The position numbers were made by a program, and so were the translations under genes. Shown piece after piece: positions 52,278 through 59,805 of a DNA stretch of 64,000 nucleotides. The notes beneath the pieces were generated by a model. The model was not told the origin of the DNA and made no database searches. It saw only the letters and a list, made by a program, of their open reading frames with translations. The stretch comes from Gracilimonas sp040904925 (GTDB lineage: Bacteria; Bacteroidota; Rhodothermia; Balneolales; Balneolaceae): positions 62,001 through 126,000 of the forward strand of contig JBBDSP010000003.1 in assembly GCA_040904925.1 (NCBI GenBank). The letters are read 5' to 3'. Positions within the stretch are counted from its first letter, which is position 1. Each line of letters starts with the position of its first letter.

Positions 52278-53801
52278 ATGTATTTTAACGACTGGCTCAC
52301 CAAACGCGAAGAACTCACCCCCGACAAAGAAGCGATCATCGACTTGGCCTCGGGCAAGCGACTGGATTATAAATCCCTCAACAAAAGGACTGAAAATCTG
52401 GCTTTGGTTCTTCAAAATGAATACAAGCTTTCTGCCGGTGACCGAATTTGTGTAGTTGCTAAAAATTGTCTGGAAACCGTGGATCTCTTTTTTGCATGTG
52501 GGAAACTGGGAGTCATTTTGGCACCTCTTAATTTCCGACTTCCAGCCCCTGCCATTCAGGAACTGACTGAAAACTGCCGTCCCTCTCTTTTTGTTTATGG
52601 GGATGAGTACGAAGATGTGGCAAAATCTATAGAAGGCAACTCGCTCCCGCTTCTATCCCTTCATTCAGGAAAAAACTCTGTTCGACACATTATTGAAACT
52701 GATCAGCCCAAACCGGAGATCCATACCGCCCAAGAAAACGAAACGGCGATGATCCTCTATACATCCGGAACCACCGGAAAATCCAAGGGTGCCATGATTT
52801 CCTGGAGGCAGATTAACTGGAACTCCATCAACACAGAGATCGGACTGGGAATCACTGACAAAGACACCTCCATTGTAAATACCCCTTTCTACCACACCGG
52901 TGGCTGGCATGTATTACTGATGCCTCTATTGCATCACGGAGGTAAAGTTGTGTTACAGCCTGAATTTGACCCGGCTCAAACCAATGAACTTATAGAACAG
53001 GAAAACATCACCATATTATTTGGCATCCCGACCATGCTTAAGATGATGATGGATGAACCCAATTTTGAGTCTACCGACGCAAGCAGTTTACGTTTTGCCA
53101 TTTGTGGTGGAGAGGCCTGTCCTATTCCGGTCATTCAAAAATACAAGGAACGAGGAATTCCCATCCGTCAGGGTTACGGACTTACTGAAGCCGGTCCCAA
53201 CTGCTACTCCCTGCCCGGCGAAGATGCCATCCGAAAGCAAGGCTCCGTGGGCTTTCCCAATTTCCATATTGCCGTAAAAATTGTGGATGATAATGGAAAG
53301 GAAGTCCCCCATGGAGAAGTAGGAGAATTATGGATGAAAGGTCCGCACGTATTCAACGGGTACTGGAATAATAAAAAGGCAACGCAGCAGACACTGGAAA
53401 ACGGTTGGGTAAAAACCGGCGATCTTTTCAAATGTGATGAAGACGGCTATTACTACATCGTTGGACGAAAAAAGGAAATGTACATTAGTGGCGGGGAGAA
53501 TGTATATCCGGTCCAGGTGGAAAAAGTGATCTATGATCATCCGGCCGTTTCTCAGGTCGCAGTTATTGGTGTTCCCGATGACCAATGGGGCGAAACGGGC
53601 TGTGCCTTTGTTGTTTTGAAAGAGCGAAAAGAGCTCACTTCTGAAAAACTGATGGCTTACTGCCGGGAATATTTAGCAGGATTTCAATGCCCGAAGCATG
53701 TGATCTTCAGAGATGAATTACCTCTTGGCCATTCCAATAAAATTCAAAAGAAAGCCTTGTTTGAGATCTTTGAACAAGAGCAACAAGGAAAGACATCTTG
53801 A
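52278..53801 (+). CDS. Acyl-CoA ligase (AMP-binding family)
   Basis: A 507-residue adenylate-forming enzyme. The AMP-binding P-loop is ILYTSGTTGKSKGAM (about 158-172), further motifs are RQGYGLTEAGPNCY near 296, GYYYIVGRKKEMYISGGENVYPVQVEK near 390-416 and the C-terminal Lys in GHSNKIQKKAL near 487. It should activate a carboxylic acid with ATP and CoA. Similarity is to medium- or long-chain acyl-CoA or benzoate-type ligases, without a safe substrate call. Five bases separate it from the symporter gene, and it overlaps the following hydrolase gene by four (TTGA). Confidence 0.87.
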   Translation: MYFNDWLTKREELTPDKEAIIDLASGKRLDYKSLNKRTENLALVLQNEYKLSAGDRICVVAKNCLETVDLFFACGKLGVILAPLNFRLPAPAIQELTENCRPSLFVYGDEYEDVAKSIEGNSLPLLSLHSGKNSVRHIIETDQPKPEIHTAQENETAMILYTSGTTGKSKGAMISWRQINWNSINTEIGLGITDKDTSIVNTPFYHTGGWHVLLMPLLHHGGKVVLQPEFDPAQTNELIEQENITILFGIPTMLKMMMDEPNFESTDASSLRFAICGGEACPIPVIQKYKERGIPIRQGYGLTEAGPNCYSLPGEDAIRKQGSVGFPNFHIAVKIVDDNGKEVPHGEVGELWMKGPHVFNGYWNNKKATQQTLENGWVKTGDLFKCDEDGYYYIVGRKKEMYISGGENVYPVQVEKVIYDHPAVSQVAVIGVPDDQWGETGCAFVVLKERKELTSEKLMAYCREYLAGFQCPKHVIFRDELPLGHSNKIQKKALFEIFEQEQQGKTS

Positions 53802-54865
53802 GCTCCATTGACCATCTTCCCGGAATACATTCCTCTTATGTGAAAACCAAAAGGCTGAAGATGCACTTGCTCTCAGCCGGTGAACGATCAAATCCTGCCA
53901 TTTTATTTTTGCACGGAAATGCATCTGCCTCCACCATTTGGGAAGAATTGATGCTGGAACTGAGTGATGAATACTATTGCCTCGCCCCCGACCTTCGCGG
54001 CTACGGTCAAACCGATTCCTCAAAGATCATAGATGCCACGCGCGGTGCTATGGACTGGGTGGATGATATTTCCGCTTTAACAGAAGAACTGCATCTCGAT
54101 TCGTTTAAACTTGTCGGGCATTCGCTTGGCGGCTGGATCTGTTGGTCTTTGATTCCGGAGCTATATCAAAAGATCGATACCGTGTGTCTTATGGCCCCCG
54201 GACCACCTTATGGTTTTGGAGGCATTCATGGCAAAACCGGCGAGCCCAATAATCCGGACTATTCAGGTTCTGGTGCTGGCGTTGTAAATGATAAATTTGT
54301 TCAGGAATTAAAAGCTCAAAACCGCGAGAATGATGATTCCCTGTTTTCTCCCCGAAATGTCATGAACCGTCTTTACTGGAAAGAAGGATTTAAAGCCGAG
54401 CGAGAGGAAGAAATATTATCCGCGATGCTGCAAATTCATCTCGATGAACACCAATATCCAGGTGATCACACTCAATCTAAATATTGGCCGCATGTAGCTC
54501 CGGGAAAATTTGGTCCTGTTAATGCTTTATCTCCCAAATACAATAAAAAGGTGTTGGAAAAATTTATTTCAATCCCTGAAAAACCGCCGATCCTATGGAT
54601 TCACGGAAACGATGATCACATTATTGCGGATGAATCTTATTCAGATCCGGGTTTTCAGGGCAAAGCAGATTTAAGGGAGAACTGGCCCGGAGAGGAAACC
54701 TTTCCTCCTCAACCCATGATCACTCAAATCTCCTATGCACTTGTACAGTATGCCCGCTCTGGAGGAAAAGTAGAGAAGCTTTTCGTAGATAATTCAGGAC
54801 ACACTCCCTTTCTGGAACGACCGGCAATCACCCTAAAAACCTTAAGAACATTCTTCAAAGCTTAA
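53798..54865 (+). CDS. Cytosolic alpha/beta hydrolase
   Basis: The 355-residue protein starts at TTG overlapping the ligase stop (TTGA). It has the alpha/beta-hydrolase motifs LFLHGNASASTIWEELM near 32-48, APDLRGYGQTDSS near 64-76, nucleophile elbow LVGHSLGGWICW with Ser109, IHGNDDHIIAD near 268 with the Asp, and NSGHTPFLERP near 331 with the His. It lacks a signal peptide, unlike the first hydrolase of the operon, so it should act on an internal ester, lactone or CoA thioester. An OleB-like role was considered and set aside. Confidence 0.83.
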   Translation: MSSIDHLPGIHSSYVKTKRLKMHLLSAGERSNPAILFLHGNASASTIWEELMLELSDEYYCLAPDLRGYGQTDSSKIIDATRGAMDWVDDISALTEELHLDSFKLVGHSLGGWICWSLIPELYQKIDTVCLMAPGPPYGFGGIHGKTGEPNNPDYSGSGAGVVNDKFVQELKAQNRENDDSLFSPRNVMNRLYWKEGFKAEREEEILSAMLQIHLDEHQYPGDHTQSKYWPHVAPGKFGPVNALSPKYNKKVLEKFISIPEKPPILWIHGNDDHIIADESYSDPGFQGKADLRENWPGEETFPPQPMITQISYALVQYARSGGKVEKLFVDNSGHTPFLERPAITLKTLRTFFKA

Positions 54866-54926
54866 AAAAGCGCTAACATCAAACAAATTTTTTGACAAAC
54901 TGCTTTCCACAGAATATATTGTTACT

Positions 54927-54960
54927 AACGTTTGAAACTTTTCAAACGTTGATATACTTA
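54927..54960 (+). promoter_or_regulatory. Operator-promoter of the TonB receptor gene
   Basis: AACGTTTGAAACTTTTCAAACGTT (54927-54950) is a perfect palindrome of 11-base arms around CT. It continues into GATATACTTA, as the site at 47907 continues into GATAACCTTA. It ends 52 bases before the chosen ATG at 55003. Confidence 0.7.
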
Positions 54961-55002
54961 AATACTTCATATATAACCATCAACTTAAAGTTCGGCACCA
55001 TT

Positions 55003-57468
55003 ATGAACCGATTAGCTACCATCTTTTTTCTTTTTTGTTGTATGTCCATAACAGCCGTCCAGGCTCAATCTACCGGATCCATAGAAGGTCAGGTTTTTGA
55101 TGTTGAATCTTCGGAAGCACTTACAGGCGTCAACATTGTGCTGCGCGGAACCAGCTTTGGAGCGGCAACAAACATCAACGGAAACTACCGTATTGAAAAT
55201 ATATCCGGCGGTAATTACACGTTAGTTGCTACTTACCTTGGATATGAAACCATTGAACAACAAGTGGAGATCTCAGCCGGACAATCCTTAAATCTTGATC
55301 TTGAAATGGAGGCCACTTTCCTTAGAAGTGATGAGATGGTCGTTACAGGTTCACGTCGGCCGGAAAAATTGCTGGAATCTCCTACTACAATTGAAAGAGT
55401 CTCAACAGAGGATCTTGAATTATCAGGCGGTTCTACCTTTATGTCCTCACTGTCGAACCTCAAAGGAGTCAACTTTGCCAATGCCGGAATGAACACACAG
55501 TTGATTTCTGCGCGGGGATTTAACAGCAACTTTAATACCCGAATGTTATTCCTAATCGATGGCCGGCTGGCTACCCTTGGCGGCACAGGCTTACCTCAAG
55601 GAAATTTCCTTCCCTCAAGTAAAATTGACCTCAAAAGCATTGAAGTAGTGCTTGGTCCTGCTGCAGCCCTTTACGGCCCAAATTCAGGATCCGGTGTTAT
55701 AAATGTTGCTACAAAAGACCCCTGGGATCAGTCTGGTGTAACGGTTGAAACCCGCGCCGGGAATCAAAAACTCAGAGATATCAATTTGCGTGTAGCCGGG
55801 ACTGTGAATGAACAGTTCGGATACAAGTTCACGGGGCAATATATGGAAGCGGTTGACTTCAAGCCTCAACGCGAAGACAGCCTTCATTTTTATCAGGCTG
55901 CAGGAACCAAACCTACATCTGCAAATACTGTTTTTGAAACCGATGTAGTGGAAAATTATAATGTAGGGGCTACAAAATTTAACGGATCACTTTATTATAA
56001 ATTCGGTGATTGGAAAGCGACCGGAACCTATGGATGGTCTTCTACTGATCAGTTCTCATTAACAGGAAACGGCCGTAACCGTATTCAAGGTTGGGAAGTT
56101 GATTATCAAACTTTACAGCTGAGCAACACAAACTGGTACGCCCAATTTTCTCGCACCGGTAATAAGGCCGGAAGCTATCAGCTTAATCAGGTAGTTCCCG
56201 CTGTGCAAGCTATGGTCAATGGAGGGATGTCTTTAGATCAGATCGATATTGAAAGCATCCGCGAAAGTGTAGCATTTATAGATGATACTGAGATCTATGA
56301 TTCTGAACTTCAGTATAACAATCAGTTCGGTGATCTTAGTATAGTTACCGGGATAAACTATCGTAACTATATGCCCGAATCTCAGGGTACTTATTTAGAA
56401 GATGGTGCTGGTCAGGATATCAGCCGTGAACTGTTTGGCGGGTATGCACAGCTGGATTATGATCTGCTACCCGACAAATTACAGCTTGTTGCAGCAGCTC
56501 GTATTGATGATAATTCTGATTATGATACTCAGTTCAGCCCAAAAGGCTCCGTTGTATTCACCGCGGTGCCGGGACATAATATCCGGGCAACCTATAACCG
56601 AGCTTATACTACTCCTACCATCCTTCAGAGTCATGCTTATATACCGGTTCCTGACTTATTTGCCCCCGGTTATGATTTCCTGATCCGTGGAAATACTGAA
56701 GGATATGAAATTCAAGATGGCTCCGGAACTGTAGTCACTACTATTGATCCTACCGCTCCTGAAGAAGTAAATTCCATGGAATTAGGCTATAAAGGGGTAT
56801 TTGGAGAAAAACTCTTTGTAGATGTTGTCGGTTACTACTCATGGTACAAAAACTTCATTGGTACTGATATTGTGGCCGATGGAATAAATACCATCGCTTA
56901 TCGCAACGGAGAGCAGGTCATGGTAGAGGGAAGTAATTTTACCGCACTGCAAACCTACATCAACTTCGGTGAAGCAGAAGTACGAGGATTCGATCTTGGC
57001 CTGAATTATTATTTCAATGATCGATACAGTGTAAATGCAAATATGTCAGCGATCGAGTTAGTGGATTTTACCAACGAAACCACTGCTGCAGATCTGCCAC
57101 TCAACACTCCCCTGCTTAAAATTAAAGGTGGATTTACTGCCAAGCAGTTTTTCAGTAACGACACATTCAGAAGCCCATTCCTAAAAATTGACGGGCGCTG
57201 GCAAGATAGTTACCAGTTCTTCTCCGGATACTGGAACACCAACGTTTTATTAGATGATGATGGTGATCTCACAAACGATGAAGAATTATCTTCTAAATTT
57301 GAGCTCGATCTGTCCACCGGATTTGATATTTCTGACACCGGTTTATCATTTCAGTTTAGCTTAAATAATATCTTTGACACAGAAAAAGTAGATCAACTTG
57401 GTACCGCTCCTCGTGGCCGTACTTTCTGGTTCGCACTTAAATATAATTTCAATGGACTTCGATTCTGA
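55003..57468 (+). CDS. TonB-dependent outer-membrane receptor
   Basis: The 821-residue protein starts at ATG 55003, giving a clean signal peptide (about 1-22, ending VQAQS); the frame is open further upstream to 54892 but includes the promoter. A carboxypeptidase-regulatory-like domain (about 24-105) is followed by the plug (DEMVVTGSRRPEKLLESPTTIERVS near 110-134; RGFNSNFNTRMLFLIDGR near 175-190) and a beta-barrel to the end. TonB receptors import large or scarce compounds across the outer membrane. A palindromic operator shared with the preceding operon suggests that it brings in the substrate which that operon processes. Confidence 0.9.
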   Translation: MNRLATIFFLFCCMSITAVQAQSTGSIEGQVFDVESSEALTGVNIVLRGTSFGAATNINGNYRIENISGGNYTLVATYLGYETIEQQVEISAGQSLNLDLEMEATFLRSDEMVVTGSRRPEKLLESPTTIERVSTEDLELSGGSTFMSSLSNLKGVNFANAGMNTQLISARGFNSNFNTRMLFLIDGRLATLGGTGLPQGNFLPSSKIDLKSIEVVLGPAAALYGPNSGSGVINVATKDPWDQSGVTVETRAGNQKLRDINLRVAGTVNEQFGYKFTGQYMEAVDFKPQREDSLHFYQAAGTKPTSANTVFETDVVENYNVGATKFNGSLYYKFGDWKATGTYGWSSTDQFSLTGNGRNRIQGWEVDYQTLQLSNTNWYAQFSRTGNKAGSYQLNQVVPAVQAMVNGGMSLDQIDIESIRESVAFIDDTEIYDSELQYNNQFGDLSIVTGINYRNYMPESQGTYLEDGAGQDISRELFGGYAQLDYDLLPDKLQLVAAARIDDNSDYDTQFSPKGSVVFTAVPGHNIRATYNRAYTTPTILQSHAYIPVPDLFAPGYDFLIRGNTEGYEIQDGSGTVVTTIDPTAPEEVNSMELGYKGVFGEKLFVDVVGYYSWYKNFIGTDIVADGINTIAYRNGEQVMVEGSNFTALQTYINFGEAEVRGFDLGLNYYFNDRYSVNANMSAIELVDFTNETTAADLPLNTPLLKIKGGFTAKQFFSNDTFRSPFLKIDGRWQDSYQFFSGYWNTNVLLDDDGDLTNDEELSSKFELDLSTGFDISDTGLSFQFSLNNIFDTEKVDQLGTAPRGRTFWFALKYNFNGLRF

Positions 57469-57497
57469 GTTTGAATAGTAGCTTAGAGATTAGTCCC

Positions 57498-57527
57498 AAG
57501 GCAGAGTTGATTACTCTGCCTTTTTTT
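57498..57527 (+). terminator. Terminator after the TonB receptor gene
   Basis: AAGGCAGAG-TTGATTA-CTCTGCCTT is a nine-pair hairpin followed by a T run. Confidence 0.9.
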
Positions 57528-57629
57528 ATGCTTTGAAGTTTATCTTATATATAACTTCACTTAGCACCTCTGCAGTGCCTATCTTAAGTTATCAATTTAT
57601 ATGAGTGGTCTTTAATCACACTAAAAATT

Positions 57630-58520
57630 ATGGCCGAAGAAAAACCTCACAAATCCGGATATATAGCCATTATAGGTAAACCCAATGCAGGGAAATCTAC
57701 ACTGATGAATTACATTCTCGGCAGCAAGATCTCCATCACTACCCATAAGGCGCAAACTACCCGGCATCAAATTGTTGGGATTTTTTCAGATGATGATACA
57801 CAGATCGTTTTTTTGGATACTCCCGGTGTCATCAGCCCTAAGTACGAACTGCAAAAAGCCATGATGAAAACGGTGGAACGGGCTCGTTCGGATGCAGATG
57901 TCATACTTTTCATTCACGACCCCACCGATAAACACCCAACGGATGATGTGATCAAGTTGATCAGCTCTATCAACAAGCCGGTGTATTTGGTGGTGAACAA
58001 AATGGATTTCGCAGATCAGGAAAAAGCCGAGCGGTCTGCAGCTGAGATCCAGGACAAAATGAAGATCCGGTCGGTGCATTATGTTTCTGCCACAACAGGA
58101 ACCGGTGTGCCTGAATTGATGGAAGAAATACGCGCCGGACTTCTACCCGGGCCTCCCTTCTATCCCAAAGAAGACCTCAGTGAACACCCGGTCCGATTCT
58201 TTGTTTCGGAGCTGATCCGTGAACAGATCTTCCTGCAATTTCATCAAGAGATTCCTTATTCCTGTACCGTGGAAGTAGTGTCTTATGATGCCGATGTGGA
58301 TATCGACCGCATTCATGCTGACATCATTGTGAATCAAAAATCCCAGAAAGGTATGCTGATCGGAAAAGGCGGTTCAGCCATAAAAGAGCTGGGAATTGAA
58401 GCACGCAAATCAGTCGAAGAATTTATTGGCAAACAGGTGTATCTGGAACTGCACGTGAAAGTCCGCGAAAAATGGAGAGAGAAAGAAGGCTGGGTTCGGA
58501 ATTTGGGATATGGCAAGTAA
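57630..58520 (+). CDS. era: GTPase Era
   Basis: The 296-residue GTPase has G1 IGKPNAGKSTLMNYI at about 15-29, G2/G3 region QTTRHQIVG and DTPGVISPK near 67-75, G4 NKMD near 129 and G5 SATTG. The C-terminal KH domain has GMLIGKGGSAIKELG near 246-260. Era binds the 3' end of 16S rRNA and helps assemble the small ribosomal subunit. It is a single gene between the TonB receptor and the long methionine-operon leader. Confidence 0.95.
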   Translation: MAEEKPHKSGYIAIIGKPNAGKSTLMNYILGSKISITTHKAQTTRHQIVGIFSDDDTQIVFLDTPGVISPKYELQKAMMKTVERARSDADVILFIHDPTDKHPTDDVIKLISSINKPVYLVVNKMDFADQEKAERSAAEIQDKMKIRSVHYVSATTGTGVPELMEEIRAGLLPGPPFYPKEDLSEHPVRFFVSELIREQIFLQFHQEIPYSCTVEVVSYDADVDIDRIHADIIVNQKSQKGMLIGKGGSAIKELGIEARKSVEEFIGKQVYLELHVKVREKWREKEGWVRNLGYGK

Positions 58521-58584
58521 TAGCAAGGAACGCAGAAAACACAGGTTGAAAGGATAATCGCTGATTTAAAGTGACTCTTGACCT

Positions 58585-58610
58585 CGCTCCGCACGCTCTG
58601 CGTCGGAGCG
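58585..58610. repeat. CGCTCCG/CGGAGCG hairpin in the era-met gap
   Basis: CGCTCCG-C-ACGC-TCT-GCGT-CGGAGCG forms a hairpin with one unpaired base. It has the same layout as the element at 10040-10067. Confidence 0.65.
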
Positions 58611-58654
58611 GATTGGTTACTACTCAGAGCATTGTAACTAGAGCAAATCTTTTT

Positions 58655-58692
58655 TACCAGTAAGGGCGCATCGCCATGCGCCCTTACTGGTA
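58655..58692. repeat. REP-type palindrome with 17-bp stem
   Basis: TACCAGTAAGGGCGCAT-CGCC-ATGCGCCCTTACTGGTA is a perfect 17-pair hairpin with a four-base loop. GTAAGGGCGC...GCGCCCTTAC is a typical REP-like element; its likely mobiliser type (REP-associated transposase) has a degenerate copy at 63335-63823. Confidence 0.75.
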
Positions 58693-58783
58693 TTTCTCAC
58701 TATCTGATCTACAAAATCCATACCATACGCTTTTCACAAAAAATAATTTGCACCATCCAAATTCTCCCCGTAGTTTCAAAGCA

Positions 58784-58861
58784 ATGAAATTAATTCGACA
58801 AAATATCACCACCCCTTCTGCAACCATGTGTTGTATGTGTATGTGCTACGCGCAGACCTAA
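58784..58861 (+). CDS. Candidate Cys/Met-rich attenuation leader peptide
   Basis: A 25-residue open frame (ATG 58784, stop TAA 58859) that ends in MCCMCMCYAQT: three Met and four Cys fill residues 15-21. A longer in-frame start at 58676 would run through the REP palindrome and is unlikely. The stop codon overlaps an AAGGGCT segment (58860-58866) that can pair with AGCCCTT (58893-58899), which in turn can pair with AAGGGCT (58915-58921) before a T run. This is the layout of a ribosome-controlled attenuator: stalling on Cys/Met codons would favour the first pairing and read-through. It lies upstream of a SAM-I riboswitch and the methionine operon. Confidence 0.65.
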   Translation: MKLIRQNITTPSATMCCMCMCYAQT

Positions 58862-58892
58862 GGGCTATGATATAGATAAAAATATTCGACAA

Positions 58893-58926
58893 AGCCCTTT
58901 TGAATGCAACTCCGAAGGGCTTTTTT
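58893..58926 (+). terminator. Attenuator terminator after the leader peptide
   Basis: AGCCCTT (58893-58899) pairs with AAGGGCT (58915-58921), followed by TTTTT. A competing partner AAGGGCT lies at 58860-58866, at the leader stop codon. Confidence 0.7.
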
Positions 58927-58970
58927 ATTGGATAGTAATTTCAATTGTTCTTTAAACATACTGTTGCATT

Positions 58971-59105
58971 CTCATTACGAAAGGTGGAGGGATCAGGTCC
59001 TGTGAAGCCTTGGCAACCGTTCTCCACACATAAAATTTATGTGTGCAGGAAAAGGTGCCACATCCTGTTCCGAACATAAATGCTTATGTGTCGGAAAAAG
59101 ATGAG
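58971..59105 (+). promoter_or_regulatory. SAM-I riboswitch (S box)
   Basis: The sequence has the conserved SAM-I parts in order: P1 arms CTCAT (58971-58975) and ATGAG (59101-59105), GGTGGAGGGATCAG (from 58983), GGTCCTGTGAAGCC and GGCAACC, two variable hairpins, and AAGGTGCCACATCCTG (59051 onwards). It binds S-adenosylmethionine and turns genes off when it is abundant. A terminator follows at 59131, and the operon downstream makes methionine, as expected. AGATGA at 59099 can also pair with TCATCT at 59148 inside the terminator loop. Confidence 0.92.
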
Positions 59106-59130
59106 TTCGATAAGACCCGGTTTTTGTAAG

Positions 59131-59172
59131 AAAAGCCTCTTTCGGATTCATCTCTGAAAGAGGCTTTTTTTG
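59131..59172 (+). terminator. Riboswitch terminator
   Basis: AAAAGCCTCTTTC (59131-59143) pairs with GAAAGAGGCTTTT (59156-59168), followed by T. It would end transcription when SAM is bound. Confidence 0.9.
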
Positions 59173-59197
59173 TTTTAATGAATTTTGAAAATAAAGG

Positions 59198-59260
59198 GCC
59201 ACTAAAACTCGAAACCACAAAAAGAAAAAATCTTACTTAGTGTTTTTGAGTTTTAGTGGC
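59198..59260. repeat. Inverted repeat GCCACTAAAACTC before the met operon
   Basis: Perfect 13-base arms 59198-59210 and 59248-59260 around a loop of 37 bases. Its right arm ends nine bases before the first codon of the operon, so it may affect translation, or be another word-type palindrome. Confidence 0.6.
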
Positions 59261-59269
59261 AAAAAAAAC

Positions 59270-59755
59270 ATGCGAAAAACTTATAACGACTGGTACTTAA
59301 AAAAGATGAGAGCTACAGAAGAGCTCTCTATTGAAACCGATCAGGTAGAAGAACTTCTTGAAGAAGTAAAGACCATTGCTATGGTTGGCATTTCCCGCAA
59401 TCGCCATCGCGACAGTCAGTATGTAGCACGATATATGAAAGATGCGGGTTATAAAATCGTACCCGTTAATCCGGCTGCGGATGAGATCCTGGGAGAGAAA
59501 AGCTATCCCGATCTTAAAAGTATTCCCTTTTCCGTGGATGTAGTAGACATTTTTCGCCGACCGGAAGATATCCCTGAACTAGTGGATGAGGCTTTGAAAG
59601 TCAACCCAAAGGTGATTTGGCTGCAGCTTGGAACTGGAGATCATCCCGATGTTCGTAAAAAAGTGGAAGAACAGGGACTTCAATTTGTACAGAAGCGATG
59701 TATTAAGGTCGATCATCAGTTTTTGATCCGACCTAAAAAAGAAACCCAGCAATGA
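59270..59755 (+). CDS. CoA-binding-domain protein
   Basis: The 161-residue protein (ATG 59270; GTG at 59240 is in the same frame but lies in a palindrome arm) has a Rossmann-like CoA-binding fold: VKTIAMVGISRNRHRDSQYVARYM near 36-59, GYKIVPVNPAADEILG near 62, SVDVVDIFRRPEDIPELVDEAL near 86-107 and WLQLGTGD near 116. The family is the YccU group, whose role is unknown. It heads the methionine operon downstream of the SAM riboswitch, which suggests a link with sulfur metabolism. Confidence 0.82.
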   Translation: MRKTYNDWYLKKMRATEELSIETDQVEELLEEVKTIAMVGISRNRHRDSQYVARYMKDAGYKIVPVNPAADEILGEKSYPDLKSIPFSVDVVDIFRRPEDIPELVDEALKVNPKVIWLQLGTGDHPDVRKKVEEQGLQFVQKRCIKVDHQFLIRPKKETQQ

Positions 59756-59805
59756 TTTTCAACAAACAACAAACTCAATAATACTCACTCCAAAACCATC
59801 AAACT

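Noticed and set aside
47970..54865. Olefin biosynthesis (oleABCD) cluster
   Set aside because: The four families match loosely, but the SDR is a short FabG type, the KASIII lacks the catalytic His and Asn, there is a transporter in the middle, and the first hydrolase is secreted. Breakdown or uptake fits better.
54892..55002. Longer start for the TonB receptor
   Set aside because: The 37 extra codons cover the palindromic operator and promoter and spoil the signal peptide; ATG 55003 gives a clean one.
58676..58783. Longer 61-residue version of the leader peptide
   Set aside because: Its first codons lie in the arm of a REP palindrome and have no sign of selection; the 25-residue version keeps the Cys/Met run and is the shape of an attenuation peptide.
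59240..59269. GTG start for the CoA-binding protein
   Set aside because: The ten extra codons lie in the right arm of the 59198-59260 inverted repeat; ATG 59270 follows directly.
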